Positions 15,055 through 21,559 of a DNA stretch of 33,976 nt are shown in pieces (position 1 is the stretch's first letter; each line of letters begins with the position of its first letter). The DNA lies in assembly GCA_028287545.1 (NCBI GenBank), contig JAQBPL010000284.1:1-33976 (forward strand). The letters run 5' to 3'. This DNA comes from Vulcanimicrobiota bacterium. Its GTDB lineage: Bacteria > Eremiobacterota > Eremiobacteria > Baltobacterales > Baltobacteraceae. The translations under genes were made by a program, and so were the position numbers. Under the pieces are notes generated by a model. That model did no database searches, was not told the DNA's origin, and worked only from the letters and a program-made list of their open reading frames with translations.

Positions 15055-15130
15055 ATTTGCAGGACCTTAGTTACTCCCTCGCCACCGATGCGGAAACATC
15101 GACGGCCGAGGGTTCCGAGGAGTATCTCAA

Positions 15131-15463
15131 ATGCAGAACCCCACCCAGCAGAACCGCAACCGTCGCGCCTTGGAGGTTGCTCGGCTGAAGGCGGCGGCGG
15201 CCGTCTATCGCGCGATTGGCGCGAACATCGCGCATCTCGCCGACCCGTCACTCGCTCCTGTGCCGAACGCAGAACAAGCCGTCAAGGACGCGATGCGCGC
15301 GCACGACGAAGCCTGCGCCGCGCTTCTGACCGGGCGCCCCGGGCCGTTCGTTTGCCCTGACAGCATCGACGGGTTGCTCGCGCTCGTCACCCCGGACGAC
15401 GACGAGCAAGGCGACGACGAGGACGAGGAGGACGACGAGGACGAGGGCGACGAGTATGCGTGA
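15131..15463 (+). CDS. hypothetical protein with acidic tail
   Basis: 110 aa. ATG with GAGGAG about 9 nt upstream, 77 nt downstream of the promoter -10. The body is Ala-rich helical (Arg-Leu-Lys-Ala-Ala-Ala-Ala-Val-Tyr); the last ~22 residues are almost all Asp/Glu, as in DNA-mimic or histone-like partners, though that is only compositional. First gene of a three-gene coupled block. Confidence 0.7.
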   Translation: MQNPTQQNRNRRALEVARLKAAAAVYRAIGANIAHLADPSLAPVPNAEQAVKDAMRAHDEACAALLTGRPGPFVCPDSIDGLLALVTPDDDEQGDDEDEEDDEDEGDEYA

Positions 15464-16130
15464 GCGTACTGCGGCGGCCGTTGTCGGGGATGCCCCGGCT
15501 TCGGCCGCGCTCGCGGTCCTCGACGCCGAAGGCTTCATCACGTTACCGACGCGCGTTCACTCGCTTGTGTGCGCGATCGTGGAAGGGCGACGCGAAGCCG
15601 GGTCCGGTTATGCTGATCGGTCCTTCTTCCTCGACGACGAGGACGCACCGGGCGCGCGTCGCCTTGCCACGCGCGGCGGATTCTGGAACGCGACCGACGC
15701 GGGTCGCGCGGCCGAAGGGCTCACCCTCTCGGATGCGACCGCGCTTCGCCGCGCGCTCCTGGCGATTGGCGTGCGCGTTGACCACGACGACGCCGACGCG
15801 CTCCTGTGCGCTGGCGAGCGCGGCGTGCTCCGTACTCTGTGGGAAGCACAAGGACGCACCGGGCGCGACCCTGACCAACCGGAAACGCGCGAGGCAATCC
15901 TTGAACGCAAGCGCGAGGCCATAGCCGCACGACGTGAACGCGCTCGCGCGCTCGGGCTCTGCATCGTGTGTTGCAAGGTCGCCACGAACCCGGGGAACAC
16001 GACCTGCGCCGGTTGCCAAGCATCGGCCAACGTGCGGATGGTCGCGCGTCGGACGAAGGCGCGCAAGCAGAAAGCGGACGCGCACATGCGCGCAGCACGC
16101 AAAGCCGCGAAAGCATTGGAGAACGCATGA
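15456..16130 (+). CDS. hypothetical protein with C-terminal zinc knuckle
   Basis: 224 aa, ATG overlapping the previous stop by 8 nt. The N-terminal ~130 residues are a mixed domain without known motifs. A basic helix (Glu-Arg-Lys-Arg-Glu-Ala) leads into a zinc site C169-x2-C172 (C173 adjacent) and C184-x2-C187, then a Lys/Arg/Ala-rich helix. Zinc modules of this shape recur in this element. A seventh, imperfect iteron (10/11) lies inside the gene at 15831-15841. Confidence 0.7.
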   Translation: MRERTAAAVVGDAPASAALAVLDAEGFITLPTRVHSLVCAIVEGRREAGSGYADRSFFLDDEDAPGARRLATRGGFWNATDAGRAAEGLTLSDATALRRALLAIGVRVDHDDADALLCAGERGVLRTLWEAQGRTGRDPDQPETREAILERKREAIAARRERARALGLCIVCCKVATNPGNTTCAGCQASANVRMVARRTKARKQKADAHMRAARKAAKALENA

Positions 16131-16360
16131 CGGACCCCTTCGGACCAGACCTTTTCGGGAACGTGACGAGGGCGCCGGCAAGCGCGCTGCGCCCGGTCCC
16201 TGCGCCCGTGGCCCTCGATCTGCTCGACTATGCGGCGCACCTCGCGGCGCTCGCGAGCGGCCGACCGTTGTCGCAAGAGCGCGCGCATCTCGCAGGCTTC
16301 GTTGACGGCGGGCCGGATGAAGCGTCCCTGTTCGCCCACGCCGAGAACGAGGCGACATAA
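16127..16360 (+). CDS. hypothetical protein with N-terminal PDLFG motif
   Basis: 77 aa, ATGA overlap with the preceding gene. It starts with Asp-Pro-Phe-Gly-Pro-Asp-Leu-Phe-Gly-Asn, followed by Pro-rich sequence and a predicted helix. Similar x-Leu-Phe tags occur near the N termini of several other early proteins here. Not recognised. Confidence 0.62.
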   Translation: MTDPFGPDLFGNVTRAPASALRPVPAPVALDLLDYAAHLAALASGRPLSQERAHLAGFVDGGPDEASLFAHAENEAT

Positions 16361-16441
16361 ACGGCGCTCCCTTCTGCGTTGCGCGCGAGGGTGCCGCACG
16401 ACGCAGGGGGGAGCGATTCGCTTTTCGCTTCAGCGAACCGG

Positions 16442-16469
16442 CGCCGAAAGGCTTGACGGCGGGCTTTTT
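16442..16469 (+). terminator. candidate intrinsic terminator of the 15.1-16.4 kb block
   Basis: CGCCG (16442-16446) pairs with CGGCG (16457-16461) across a 10-nt loop, followed by GGC and TTTTT (16465-16469). The stem is short. It overlaps the -35 of the following promoter, so terminator and promoter would be mutually exclusive reads of the same DNA. Confidence 0.4.
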
Positions 16470-16485
16470 CGCAATTACCTTAAGG
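16453..16485 (+). promoter_or_regulatory. second promoter with CCTTAAGG palindrome
   Basis: TTGACG (16453-16458), 17-nt spacer, TACCTT (16476-16481), with CCTTAAGG at 16478-16485. The surrounding bases (AATTaCCTTAAGGgTA) resemble the copy at 15041-15056. The -10 match is weak, so the exact promoter is uncertain; the shared palindrome is not. Confidence 0.5.
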
Positions 16486-16568
16486 GTAGCGACCACAACA
16501 CAAGAGCGCACCGGGCTCCTGGCGGAAACCGGGACCGGGGCGCGCACCAAGAGAGAGTATTCTCGACG

Positions 16569-16766
16569 ATGCAGAACAACGGAAACGCGGCGAAGCGGCT
16601 TACGCTCGCCGAGCGCGACGAAGCCGCGCAAGAGAACTTGATCCGGTACGCCCGCCTGTACGCCCGGGGCGGCGGTCAGGAGAACTGGATCGAACTGTGC
16701 CGCGCGAAGGCGACGCTCGACGCGCTGCGGCGCCTGCTCCCGTTCCGCGAGGATGCGCGCCGATGA
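16569..16766 (+). CDS. 65-aa hypothetical helical protein
   Basis: ATG preceded by AGAGAG, about 85 nt after the CCTTAAGG promoter. It is entirely helical by composition (Leu-Ala-Glu-Arg-Asp-Glu-Ala-Ala, Leu-Ile-Arg-Tyr-Ala-Arg-Leu-Tyr-Ala). First gene of an eight-gene coupled block; ends in ATGA overlap. No family assigned. Confidence 0.65.
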   Translation: MQNNGNAAKRLTLAERDEAAQENLIRYARLYARGGGQENWIELCRAKATLDALRRLLPFREDARR

Positions 16767-17026
16767 GCGGCTTCGCTTGCCTCGGACGGTCGTGCCCGGG
16801 ATGCTCGACCTGCGACCCGTTGCGGCCGACGCCGATCGCGCCGCACGCCTTCACGGGTGACGACCGTCGCGCACCGTGCACGACGTGTCGCGACCCGTTC
16901 GAGACGCACGACGAGGCCACGCTTGTCGAGTGCGCTGAGTGTAACGGCACGGGCGCCGATGATGCTCGCGCATGGGACGACCAGCCGTGCCGCGCATGCA
17001 AGGGCGCGCGAATGGTGCCCGCGTGA
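16763..17026 (+). CDS. Cys-rich zinc-ribbon protein with DnaJ-like half-site
   Basis: 87 aa with nine Cys: C11-x2-C14-x2-C17, C39-x2-C42, C57-x2-C60 and C76-x2-C79. The last two pairs read Cys-Ala-Glu-Cys-Asn-Gly-Thr-Gly and Cys-Arg-Ala-Cys-Lys-Gly, matching the CxxCxGxG repeats of the DnaJ zinc domain. No J domain is present. Probable zinc scaffold for protein or nucleic-acid contact. Confidence 0.72.
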   Translation: MSGFACLGRSCPGCSTCDPLRPTPIAPHAFTGDDRRAPCTTCRDPFETHDEATLVECAECNGTGADDARAWDDQPCRACKGARMVPA

Positions 17027-17260
17027 AGGTCGGGGACGTGGTATGCGCCGAGGGCGCGAGCGCGATCTTGGGCGACGTGATCGGCGTCGATGATGACGGG
17101 GGCGTAACAAGTCACTTGGCGCGCAACGACGACCGTCGAGGAACCCGGCGACCTCGAGATCGTCAACGACCCCCGTGTCTTTGGGGGCGGCCCGGAGCGG
17201 AAGCCTTGTGGCGTCCACGCCTGGCCCTCACCCGGAGCGCTCGCGGGGTTCGTGATATGA
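17023..17260 (+). pseudogene. small gene with apparent frameshift near 17135
   Basis: Starts at GTG (GTGA overlap) with Lys-Val-Gly-Asp-Val-Val... Asp-Val-Ile-Gly-Val-Asp, continuing to Asn-Asp-Asp-Arg. From about 17135 the sensible frame moves by +1: it then reads Val-Glu-Glu-Pro-Gly-Asp-Leu-Glu-Ile-Val-Asn-Asp and ends at TGA 17258-17260 in ATGA overlap with the next gene, as every neighbour does. A 2-nt loss in the CCG-(CG)-TCGAG area would explain this. The original frame has no stop and runs into the next gene in frame. Mutation, sequencing error or programmed shift are all possible. Confidence 0.6.
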
Positions 17261-18024
17261 CAGCGCACCAACTGCGGCGCGTCGAGCGCGCTGAGAACCG
17301 CGCCGACCGTCGCTATCAACAGGGCGCCGCGCTCGTCGAGAGCGCACGCAGGGCCGCGCAACAGATCCCGTTCGGCCAGCCGATCCTCGTCGGACACCAC
17401 AGCGAACGACGGGACCGCAACTATCGCAGCCGCTACATCGCCCGGTGGGACAAGGGCTCGCGGCTTCTCGCCGAGGCGCGCGACCTGGACTCCGCGGCGC
17501 GCGGTGCGGGTCGCGCGATCATGTCCGACGACCCCGAAGCCATCGACGCGCTGACCGCCAAACTCGCGAAACTCAAAGACCTCCAAGACAAGATGAAGTC
17601 GACGAACAGGGCGGTTCGGCTGAAGGACCGCGCCAAGGGTCGGGCCGCCTTGTCGGCGCTCGGCTATCCCGACGCCGCGATTGTGAACCTGTACGAGCCG
17701 GTTTACGGACGCATCGGCGTGCCGAGCTACGCGCTCACGAACAACGGCGCGAACATTCGCCGCATTGAGGAGCGCATCGCGGCGCTCAAGCGCGCGGCCG
17801 TCACCCCCGCGATGGAGCCCGTGGCGGGCGACGGGTGGACAATCACCGAGGACGTTGACGACTGCCGAATCGCGATTCGCTTCGACGCGAAACCCGACCG
17901 GCCGACGCTGAAGGCGCTCGCGAGCGCTGGGTTCCGTTGGAGCCCTACGCGCGGCGCGCACGTCCGCCAACGGTCGAACGGCGCGATCTACGCCGCGAAG
18001 CGCGTCCTTGGGGTGTCGCAATAA
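17257..18024 (+). CDS. DUF3560-like protein
   Basis: 255 aa. The segment Arg-Arg-Val-Glu-Arg-Ala-Glu-Asn-Arg-Ala followed by Ile-Pro-Phe-Gly-Gln-Pro-Ile-Leu-Val-Gly-His-His-Ser-Glu-Arg-Arg is the hallmark of DUF3560 proteins, found on plasmids and phages. A helical middle with a Lys-Leu-x-x-Leu coiled-coil stretch follows. The C-terminal part (Gly-Phe-Arg-Trp-Ser-Pro-Thr-Arg-Gly-Ala... Ala-Ile-Tyr-Ala-Ala) is also typical. Function of the family is unknown; it travels with mobile elements, in line with this context. ATG 17257 is preferred over a readthrough from upstream. Confidence 0.82.
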   Translation: MTAHQLRRVERAENRADRRYQQGAALVESARRAAQQIPFGQPILVGHHSERRDRNYRSRYIARWDKGSRLLAEARDLDSAARGAGRAIMSDDPEAIDALTAKLAKLKDLQDKMKSTNRAVRLKDRAKGRAALSALGYPDAAIVNLYEPVYGRIGVPSYALTNNGANIRRIEERIAALKRAAVTPAMEPVAGDGWTITEDVDDCRIAIRFDAKPDRPTLKALASAGFRWSPTRGAHVRQRSNGAIYAAKRVLGVSQ

Positions 18025-18206
18025 TGCCGCGCGCGGAACGTGACGAGTACGCCGCGCGCCGGGTAGGCGTTGCGGCATCGTATGAAGCGCCGCGCGTCGG
18101 CGAGCGCAGCCAGTGCGTGCAGCTCGTCCTCGATGAACCGGAGACAGCGAAGGACGTTGAGGGCGTGCGCGTGGCGCTCGATGCGCTGCAAGGGGGCGCC
18201 TCTTGA
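18024..18206 (+). CDS. 60-aa hypothetical protein
   Basis: ATG shares one base with the preceding TAA and the end overlaps the next start (TTGA). Composition is mixed charged with Gln-Leu-Val-Leu-Asp-Glu-Pro-Glu. No recognised domain; support is gene spacing. Confidence 0.5.
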   Translation: MPRAERDEYAARRVGVAASYEAPRVGERSQCVQLVLDEPETAKDVEGVRVALDALQGGAS

Positions 18207-18397
18207 GCGTTCACGCAGCCGAGAAGGTGCCGGCGACCCTGTTCGATGCCGCGCCTCGCTCCCGGCGGGCGAAACCGCAGGAGCGCACCCTCACCGCAGG
18301 CGCGGGATACCGTTGCCTGCACGACCACGCGATGCGGACAGATCGACGCCGGGGGCTGTATTGTCCCGAGTGCGATCGGCCCGGGGGGACAGCATGA
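18203..18397 (+). CDS. 64-aa zinc-site protein with ATLFD tag
   Basis: Starts at TTG (TTGA overlap), ends in ATGA overlap. N-terminal tag Val-Pro-Ala-Thr-Leu-Phe-Asp, then C38-x-H40 and C54-x2-C57, a likely single zinc finger (Tyr-Arg-Cys-Leu-His... Tyr-Cys-Pro-Glu-Cys). The short length and use of TTG make this a coupling-dependent call. Not recognised further. Confidence 0.58.
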   Translation: MSVHAAEKVPATLFDAAPRSRRAKPQERTLTAGAGYRCLHDHAMRTDRRRGLYCPECDRPGGTA

Positions 18398-18597
18398 CGA
18401 CGCCAGCCAGCCGACGCCTCGCGCGCGAAGTCGGACCTGTGCCGGCCGAAAAGCCGCCGATCGTGTTCCTGCCGACCACCGCGACAACCGACACCTGCGC
18501 GACCTGCGGGAAGGAGCGCTCGACGATGGGCCTTCGCCTCGTCCGCTCGTCCACAACCGGCGAGCGCGTCCGCGTCTGTCGCGGGTGCCCACCATGA
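18394..18597 (+). CDS. 67-aa zinc-ribbon protein
   Basis: ATGA overlaps at both ends. C35-x2-C38-Gly-Lys and C62-x2-C65 make a classic four-Cys zinc ribbon with ~23 residues between the pairs. The N-terminal third is Pro-rich. Likely nucleic-acid or protein adaptor; no specific family. Confidence 0.65.
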   Translation: MTTPASRRLAREVGPVPAEKPPIVFLPTTATTDTCATCGKERSTMGLRLVRSSTTGERVRVCRGCPP

Positions 18598-18914
18598 TGA
18601 CGCTGTACCTCGGACAACCCGAACGCGACGACGCGCACGAAAGAGAGCAAACGCGAGTGCCCAAACCCAACCTCTGCACGATCTGCCACATGAACCCCGC
18701 GCTCCCGCCGCGCGTCACCTGCACAAAGTGCAGACCGGGACGCCCGCCTCGTCGCGAATCGACCGGCGGCGTTCTCGGTGCTTATGTCTCGGCCGCTACG
18801 CTGAAATGGGTCACCGCACGGGCACGCGCGCTGCGCTGCACGCCGGGCGCAGTCCTCGACGACCTCGTAGCCGCGGAGCAAACTCGCGAACGGCGCCGCA
18901 AGACGGGCGCCTAG
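18594..18914 (+). CDS. zinc-knuckle protein with helical C terminus
   Basis: 106 aa; C28-x2-C31 and C43-x2-C46 with the intervening Met-Asn-Pro-Ala-Leu-Pro-Pro, a treble-clef-like pattern shared with the 224-aa protein at 15456. After a Pro/Arg linker, residues ~58-100 form two helices (Leu-Lys-Trp-Val-Thr-Ala-Arg-Ala, Val-Leu-Asp-Asp-Leu-Val) that could be a DNA-binding or dimer unit. Last gene of its coupled block. Confidence 0.66.
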   Translation: MMTLYLGQPERDDAHEREQTRVPKPNLCTICHMNPALPPRVTCTKCRPGRPPRRESTGGVLGAYVSAATLKWVTARARALRCTPGAVLDDLVAAEQTRERRRKTGA

Positions 18915-18916
18915 CC

Positions 18917-18932
18917 CCGCTTTTCAAAGCGG
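18917..18932. terminator. hairpin after the 16.6-18.9 kb block
   Basis: CCGCTT and AAGCGG around a TTCA tetraloop, 3 nt after the stop codon. There is no U-tract, so it is a weak terminator or a processing/attenuation hairpin. Confidence 0.35.
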
Positions 18933-19000
18933 AAGCCGGTGGCGCGGAAACACCACCGACCCCCTAATCCCCGCAACCGCCACAGACAGGAGTATCTGCC

Positions 19001-19273
19001 GTGGAAATCGTGGAGACTGCCCCGACGTTTCGCCGCATGACGCGCGCGAATCCCTCCGGTGCGACACAGAACGAGCGCGCACCGCGCCCGCCATTCTACC
19101 GACCCCGACCTCGCCTCGTCCCGGAACCGAACCGGACCCGCCGCAATGCCCAACCCGCGCGCCTGCGTGACCTGTGGCGCGTCCGACGCGCAGCGGCCGA
19201 CCTGAGAGCCACGGAAGCGCACCGCGCGCCCTGCGGCGCAATTCGCTTCGCACTGTGCAAGGGGACACCATGA
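19001..19273 (+). CDS. 90-aa basic hypothetical protein
   Basis: GTG start with AGGAG about 9 nt upstream, ending in ATGA overlap with the recombinase gene. Very Arg/Pro-rich (Arg-Pro-Arg-Pro-Arg-Leu) with no hydrophobic core visible, so it may be disordered, or a shadow of lost coding. The ribosome site and coupling argue for translation. Confidence 0.5.
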   Translation: MEIVETAPTFRRMTRANPSGATQNERAPRPPFYRPRPRLVPEPNRTRRNAQPARLRDLWRVRRAAADLRATEAHRAPCGAIRFALCKGTP

Positions 19274-19962
19274 GCATCGCACCCGCGCTTGCCGATCACC
19301 GCGTTCGCGCGTCCCGAAACCGAACGCTTGCGGGAAACGAGACACCCCTTGTCGTGCCGGTGTTCCGTGAGTCCCGAAACGTCGTCCCGAATCGCACCAT
19401 CGGGTACGTTCGTGTATCCAAGACCGCGCAGACCGTCGAGCAGCAAGTCGATGCGCTGCGTGCGATCGGGTGCGCCGCAGTCTATGCCGACGAGGGCGTG
19501 AGCGGCGCACAGCGCGACCGTATCGGACTCGCCGCCGCGCTCGACGAGCTGCAACCCGGAGACGCGCTCGCCGTGGTCGCGCTCGATCGGCTCGGACGCG
19601 ACCTCTCGGACCTCGTTCGGATCGTGGAGACGCTACGCGAGCGCGGCGCGCACCTGCGGTCGATGCGCGAGAGCATCGACACGACGACCGCCGCAGGGCG
19701 ACTCATGTTCGGAATCTTCGGCGCCTTGGCCGAGTACGAGCGCGCCATGATCCAAGAGCGCACGACCGAACGCCTTGGCGCAAAGAAGCGTCGGGGCGAG
19801 CGGGTCGGACGCAAGCCGAAACTCACGCCGTCACAGATCGCGCTTGCAATGCGCGAACTTGCGACGGGCGACGTGTCAGCCGGGACCGTGGCGCGGAACC
19901 TCCACGTCGGCCGCTCGACCCTGTACCGCGCCCTTGCCGCGCAGACCGAGGGGACCGCGTGA
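19270..19962 (+). CDS. serine recombinase of the resolvase/invertase family
   Basis: 230 aa. Catalytic domain with nucleophile S50 in Gly-Tyr-Val-Arg-Val-Ser, the Asp-Arg-Leu-Gly-Arg motif with R107 and R110 (equivalent to R68 and R71 of gamma-delta resolvase), and the E-helix (Ala-Glu-Tyr-Glu-Arg-Ala-Met-Ile-Gln-Glu-Arg). The C-terminal Hin-type HTH reads Gly-Arg-Lys-Pro-Lys-Leu-Thr then Val-Gly-Arg-Ser-Thr-Leu-Tyr-Arg. About 42 residues precede the fold; the ATG is supported by coupling, but a later start is possible. No transposase or terminal inverted repeats are nearby, so dimer resolution or a DNA switch is more likely than transposition. Confidence 0.92.
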   Translation: MSIAPALADHRVRASRNRTLAGNETPLVVPVFRESRNVVPNRTIGYVRVSKTAQTVEQQVDALRAIGCAAVYADEGVSGAQRDRIGLAAALDELQPGDALAVVALDRLGRDLSDLVRIVETLRERGAHLRSMRESIDTTTAAGRLMFGIFGALAEYERAMIQERTTERLGAKKRRGERVGRKPKLTPSQIALAMRELATGDVSAGTVARNLHVGRSTLYRALAAQTEGTA

Positions 19963-20585
19963 AGGTCGAAGCCAGGGGATTGTTCGAGGTCGACGCGCCC
20001 ACACTGTTCGACTTCGCGGGCGATAGGGTGCCGCCGACGCCCGAGGAACCGCCGTGCGCCCGATCCGACGCGAACCTCGATCCGCCGGCACAAACGGCAG
20101 CACCGGAACCGGAGGACGCTTTCGACGACGACGACCGCGACTTCATCGACGTGGGGGCGGACCCCGACGCGGCGTGGGACCCCGATCCGCTGCCGGATGA
20201 CGCAGCCGACGAAGATCCCGACAAGCCGCGCGAGCCCGCGCCAATCTGCGACGAGTGCAAGATCGCAGCAACAATCCACGGATGGGCGAGCCCGCACGGA
20301 CGCGAAGGCTTCCCGTGCCCACCCGGTTCGTTCGAGCGCGACCGCGCCGCATACGAAGCCAGCATCCACGTCGGCCAGCGCACCGAGCGCCACGGCACGA
20401 CCTGGGAAGTGACACAGTACGCTTACACGATCAAGACCGAAGACCGACCGGCGTGGTACACGCGCGACGTTCTCGGCGCCAACCTTGAACGCTTTCGCTC
20501 CGCGAACTGTTACGGAGCGCATTGGGTCGAGCGCCGCGTGGTGCGCGCCGACCTGTTCACCCGATCGACGGAGGCCCGCCCATGA
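19959..20585 (+). CDS. hypothetical acidic protein with PTLFD tag and Cys pair
   Basis: 208 aa from GTG (GTGA overlap). N terminus Glu-Val-Asp-Ala-Pro-Thr-Leu-Phe-Asp-Phe, then ~60 Asp/Glu/Pro-rich disordered residues, then a folded part with Cys-Asp-Glu-Cys and a C-terminal domain rich in aromatic residues (Trp-Glu-Val-Thr-Gln-Tyr-Ala-Tyr-Thr). Ends in ATGA overlap. No family recognised. Confidence 0.66.
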   Translation: MKVEARGLFEVDAPTLFDFAGDRVPPTPEEPPCARSDANLDPPAQTAAPEPEDAFDDDDRDFIDVGADPDAAWDPDPLPDDAADEDPDKPREPAPICDECKIAATIHGWASPHGREGFPCPPGSFERDRAAYEASIHVGQRTERHGTTWEVTQYAYTIKTEDRPAWYTRDVLGANLERFRSANCYGAHWVERRVVRADLFTRSTEARP

Positions 20586-21298
20586 TTTACTCCCTCGCGT
20601 GTCCGAACGACCCCGCGCATGTGACGTTCCAATGTTCGTGGGTCCTCAAGACCGAGGAAAGCGGCATCTTCGACAACTTCGGCCAGCCGCTCGAGATTCA
20701 GAAGGGCGACATTCGCGAGGTCGTGACGCCGGTCTGGGATGGACGCCCTCCGCGCTGCGCGACCTGTGACGCGATGGCGACGATTTCCGAAGCACGAACC
20801 GACGCGGACGCCGACGCGCTTGCGCTCGCGACGACGAGGGGGAGCCGCGCGCACCAGGTAACGCCGCCGCCGAGCTTCGATGAAGCGCCGACCGTGACGG
20901 ACCCGGGGATTGCGCTCGTTGAGGTGATCTTCGACGACCCCGACGACGCGCCCGTGTTCGCGCGGGTGCTCGGACGAGCCGAGGATGCCGGCGCACACTT
21001 CTTCGGCGAGGCGCGCGTTCTCCCGGAGGGCAACCTTTGGCTGAAGGTCGTCGCTCGCGTCAACGTCGCCGCGCTCGGGGTGCGGTTCGGGTACGTCAAC
21101 GAAGTCCTAAACGAACACGTCGCCGAGGTTGTCTGGAACGCGCTGCGCCAAGTCGATCTGCGCGGGGAATTGAACGAGGCTTCAATCACCTACACGTCCC
21201 CGGGCGACGCGATAGGTATAGAGCGCTTTGACCTGGTGGACCCCGCGACCCCGCGGATGCCCCTCGAGTTTTGTCCGGCCTGCCACCGCCCGGACTAG
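20582..21298 (+). CDS. hypothetical protein with split zinc ribbon
   Basis: 238 aa. Begins Met-Ile-Tyr-Ser-Leu-Ala-Cys-Pro-Asn-Asp, with C7, C18 and C59-x2-C62 likely forming a ribbon, and ends with C231-x2-C234-His. The centre (~100-210) is a mixed alpha/beta domain (Leu-Val-Glu-Val-Ile-Phe-Asp-Asp, Leu-Trp-Leu-Lys-Val-Val-Ala-Arg). Last early gene; it converges on the late module across 261 bp (21299-21559) in which no gene or clear terminator is seen. Confidence 0.68.
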   Translation: MIYSLACPNDPAHVTFQCSWVLKTEESGIFDNFGQPLEIQKGDIREVVTPVWDGRPPRCATCDAMATISEARTDADADALALATTRGSRAHQVTPPPSFDEAPTVTDPGIALVEVIFDDPDDAPVFARVLGRAEDAGAHFFGEARVLPEGNLWLKVVARVNVAALGVRFGYVNEVLNEHVAEVVWNALRQVDLRGELNEASITYTSPGDAIGIERFDLVDPATPRMPLEFCPACHRPD

Positions 21299-21559
21299 CG
21301 GCCCACACGGACGCGCGCGAGGCTCCGCGAAGGTACCAAGTATCAGCCCACCGACCGAGAGGGGCCTTGTAGGTCACGCAATCGACGCCGCCACGGGCTC
21401 CGACAAGAGAAAGCGCTCATTCCGGGCGATTCTCTTGGCTGTGACGGTCGCGCCGATCACGCGCCGACCATCCGGCCATCGATGCGCGCAATGCGTCCTA
21501 GAGCCGCGAATCACTCCGTAACGATGCGCCGTCTTGACGACACGCGCGACCGTTCTCGG

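Noticed and set aside
16972..18024. One 350-aa protein covering the 17.0-18.0 kb region
   Set aside because: Joins two genes only because of the apparent frameshift; the ATGA start at 17257 and the DUF3560-like N terminus mark a separate gene.
19001..19400. Insertion sequence carrying the serine recombinase
   Set aside because: No terminal inverted repeats or target duplications were seen and the gene is in a coupled operon.
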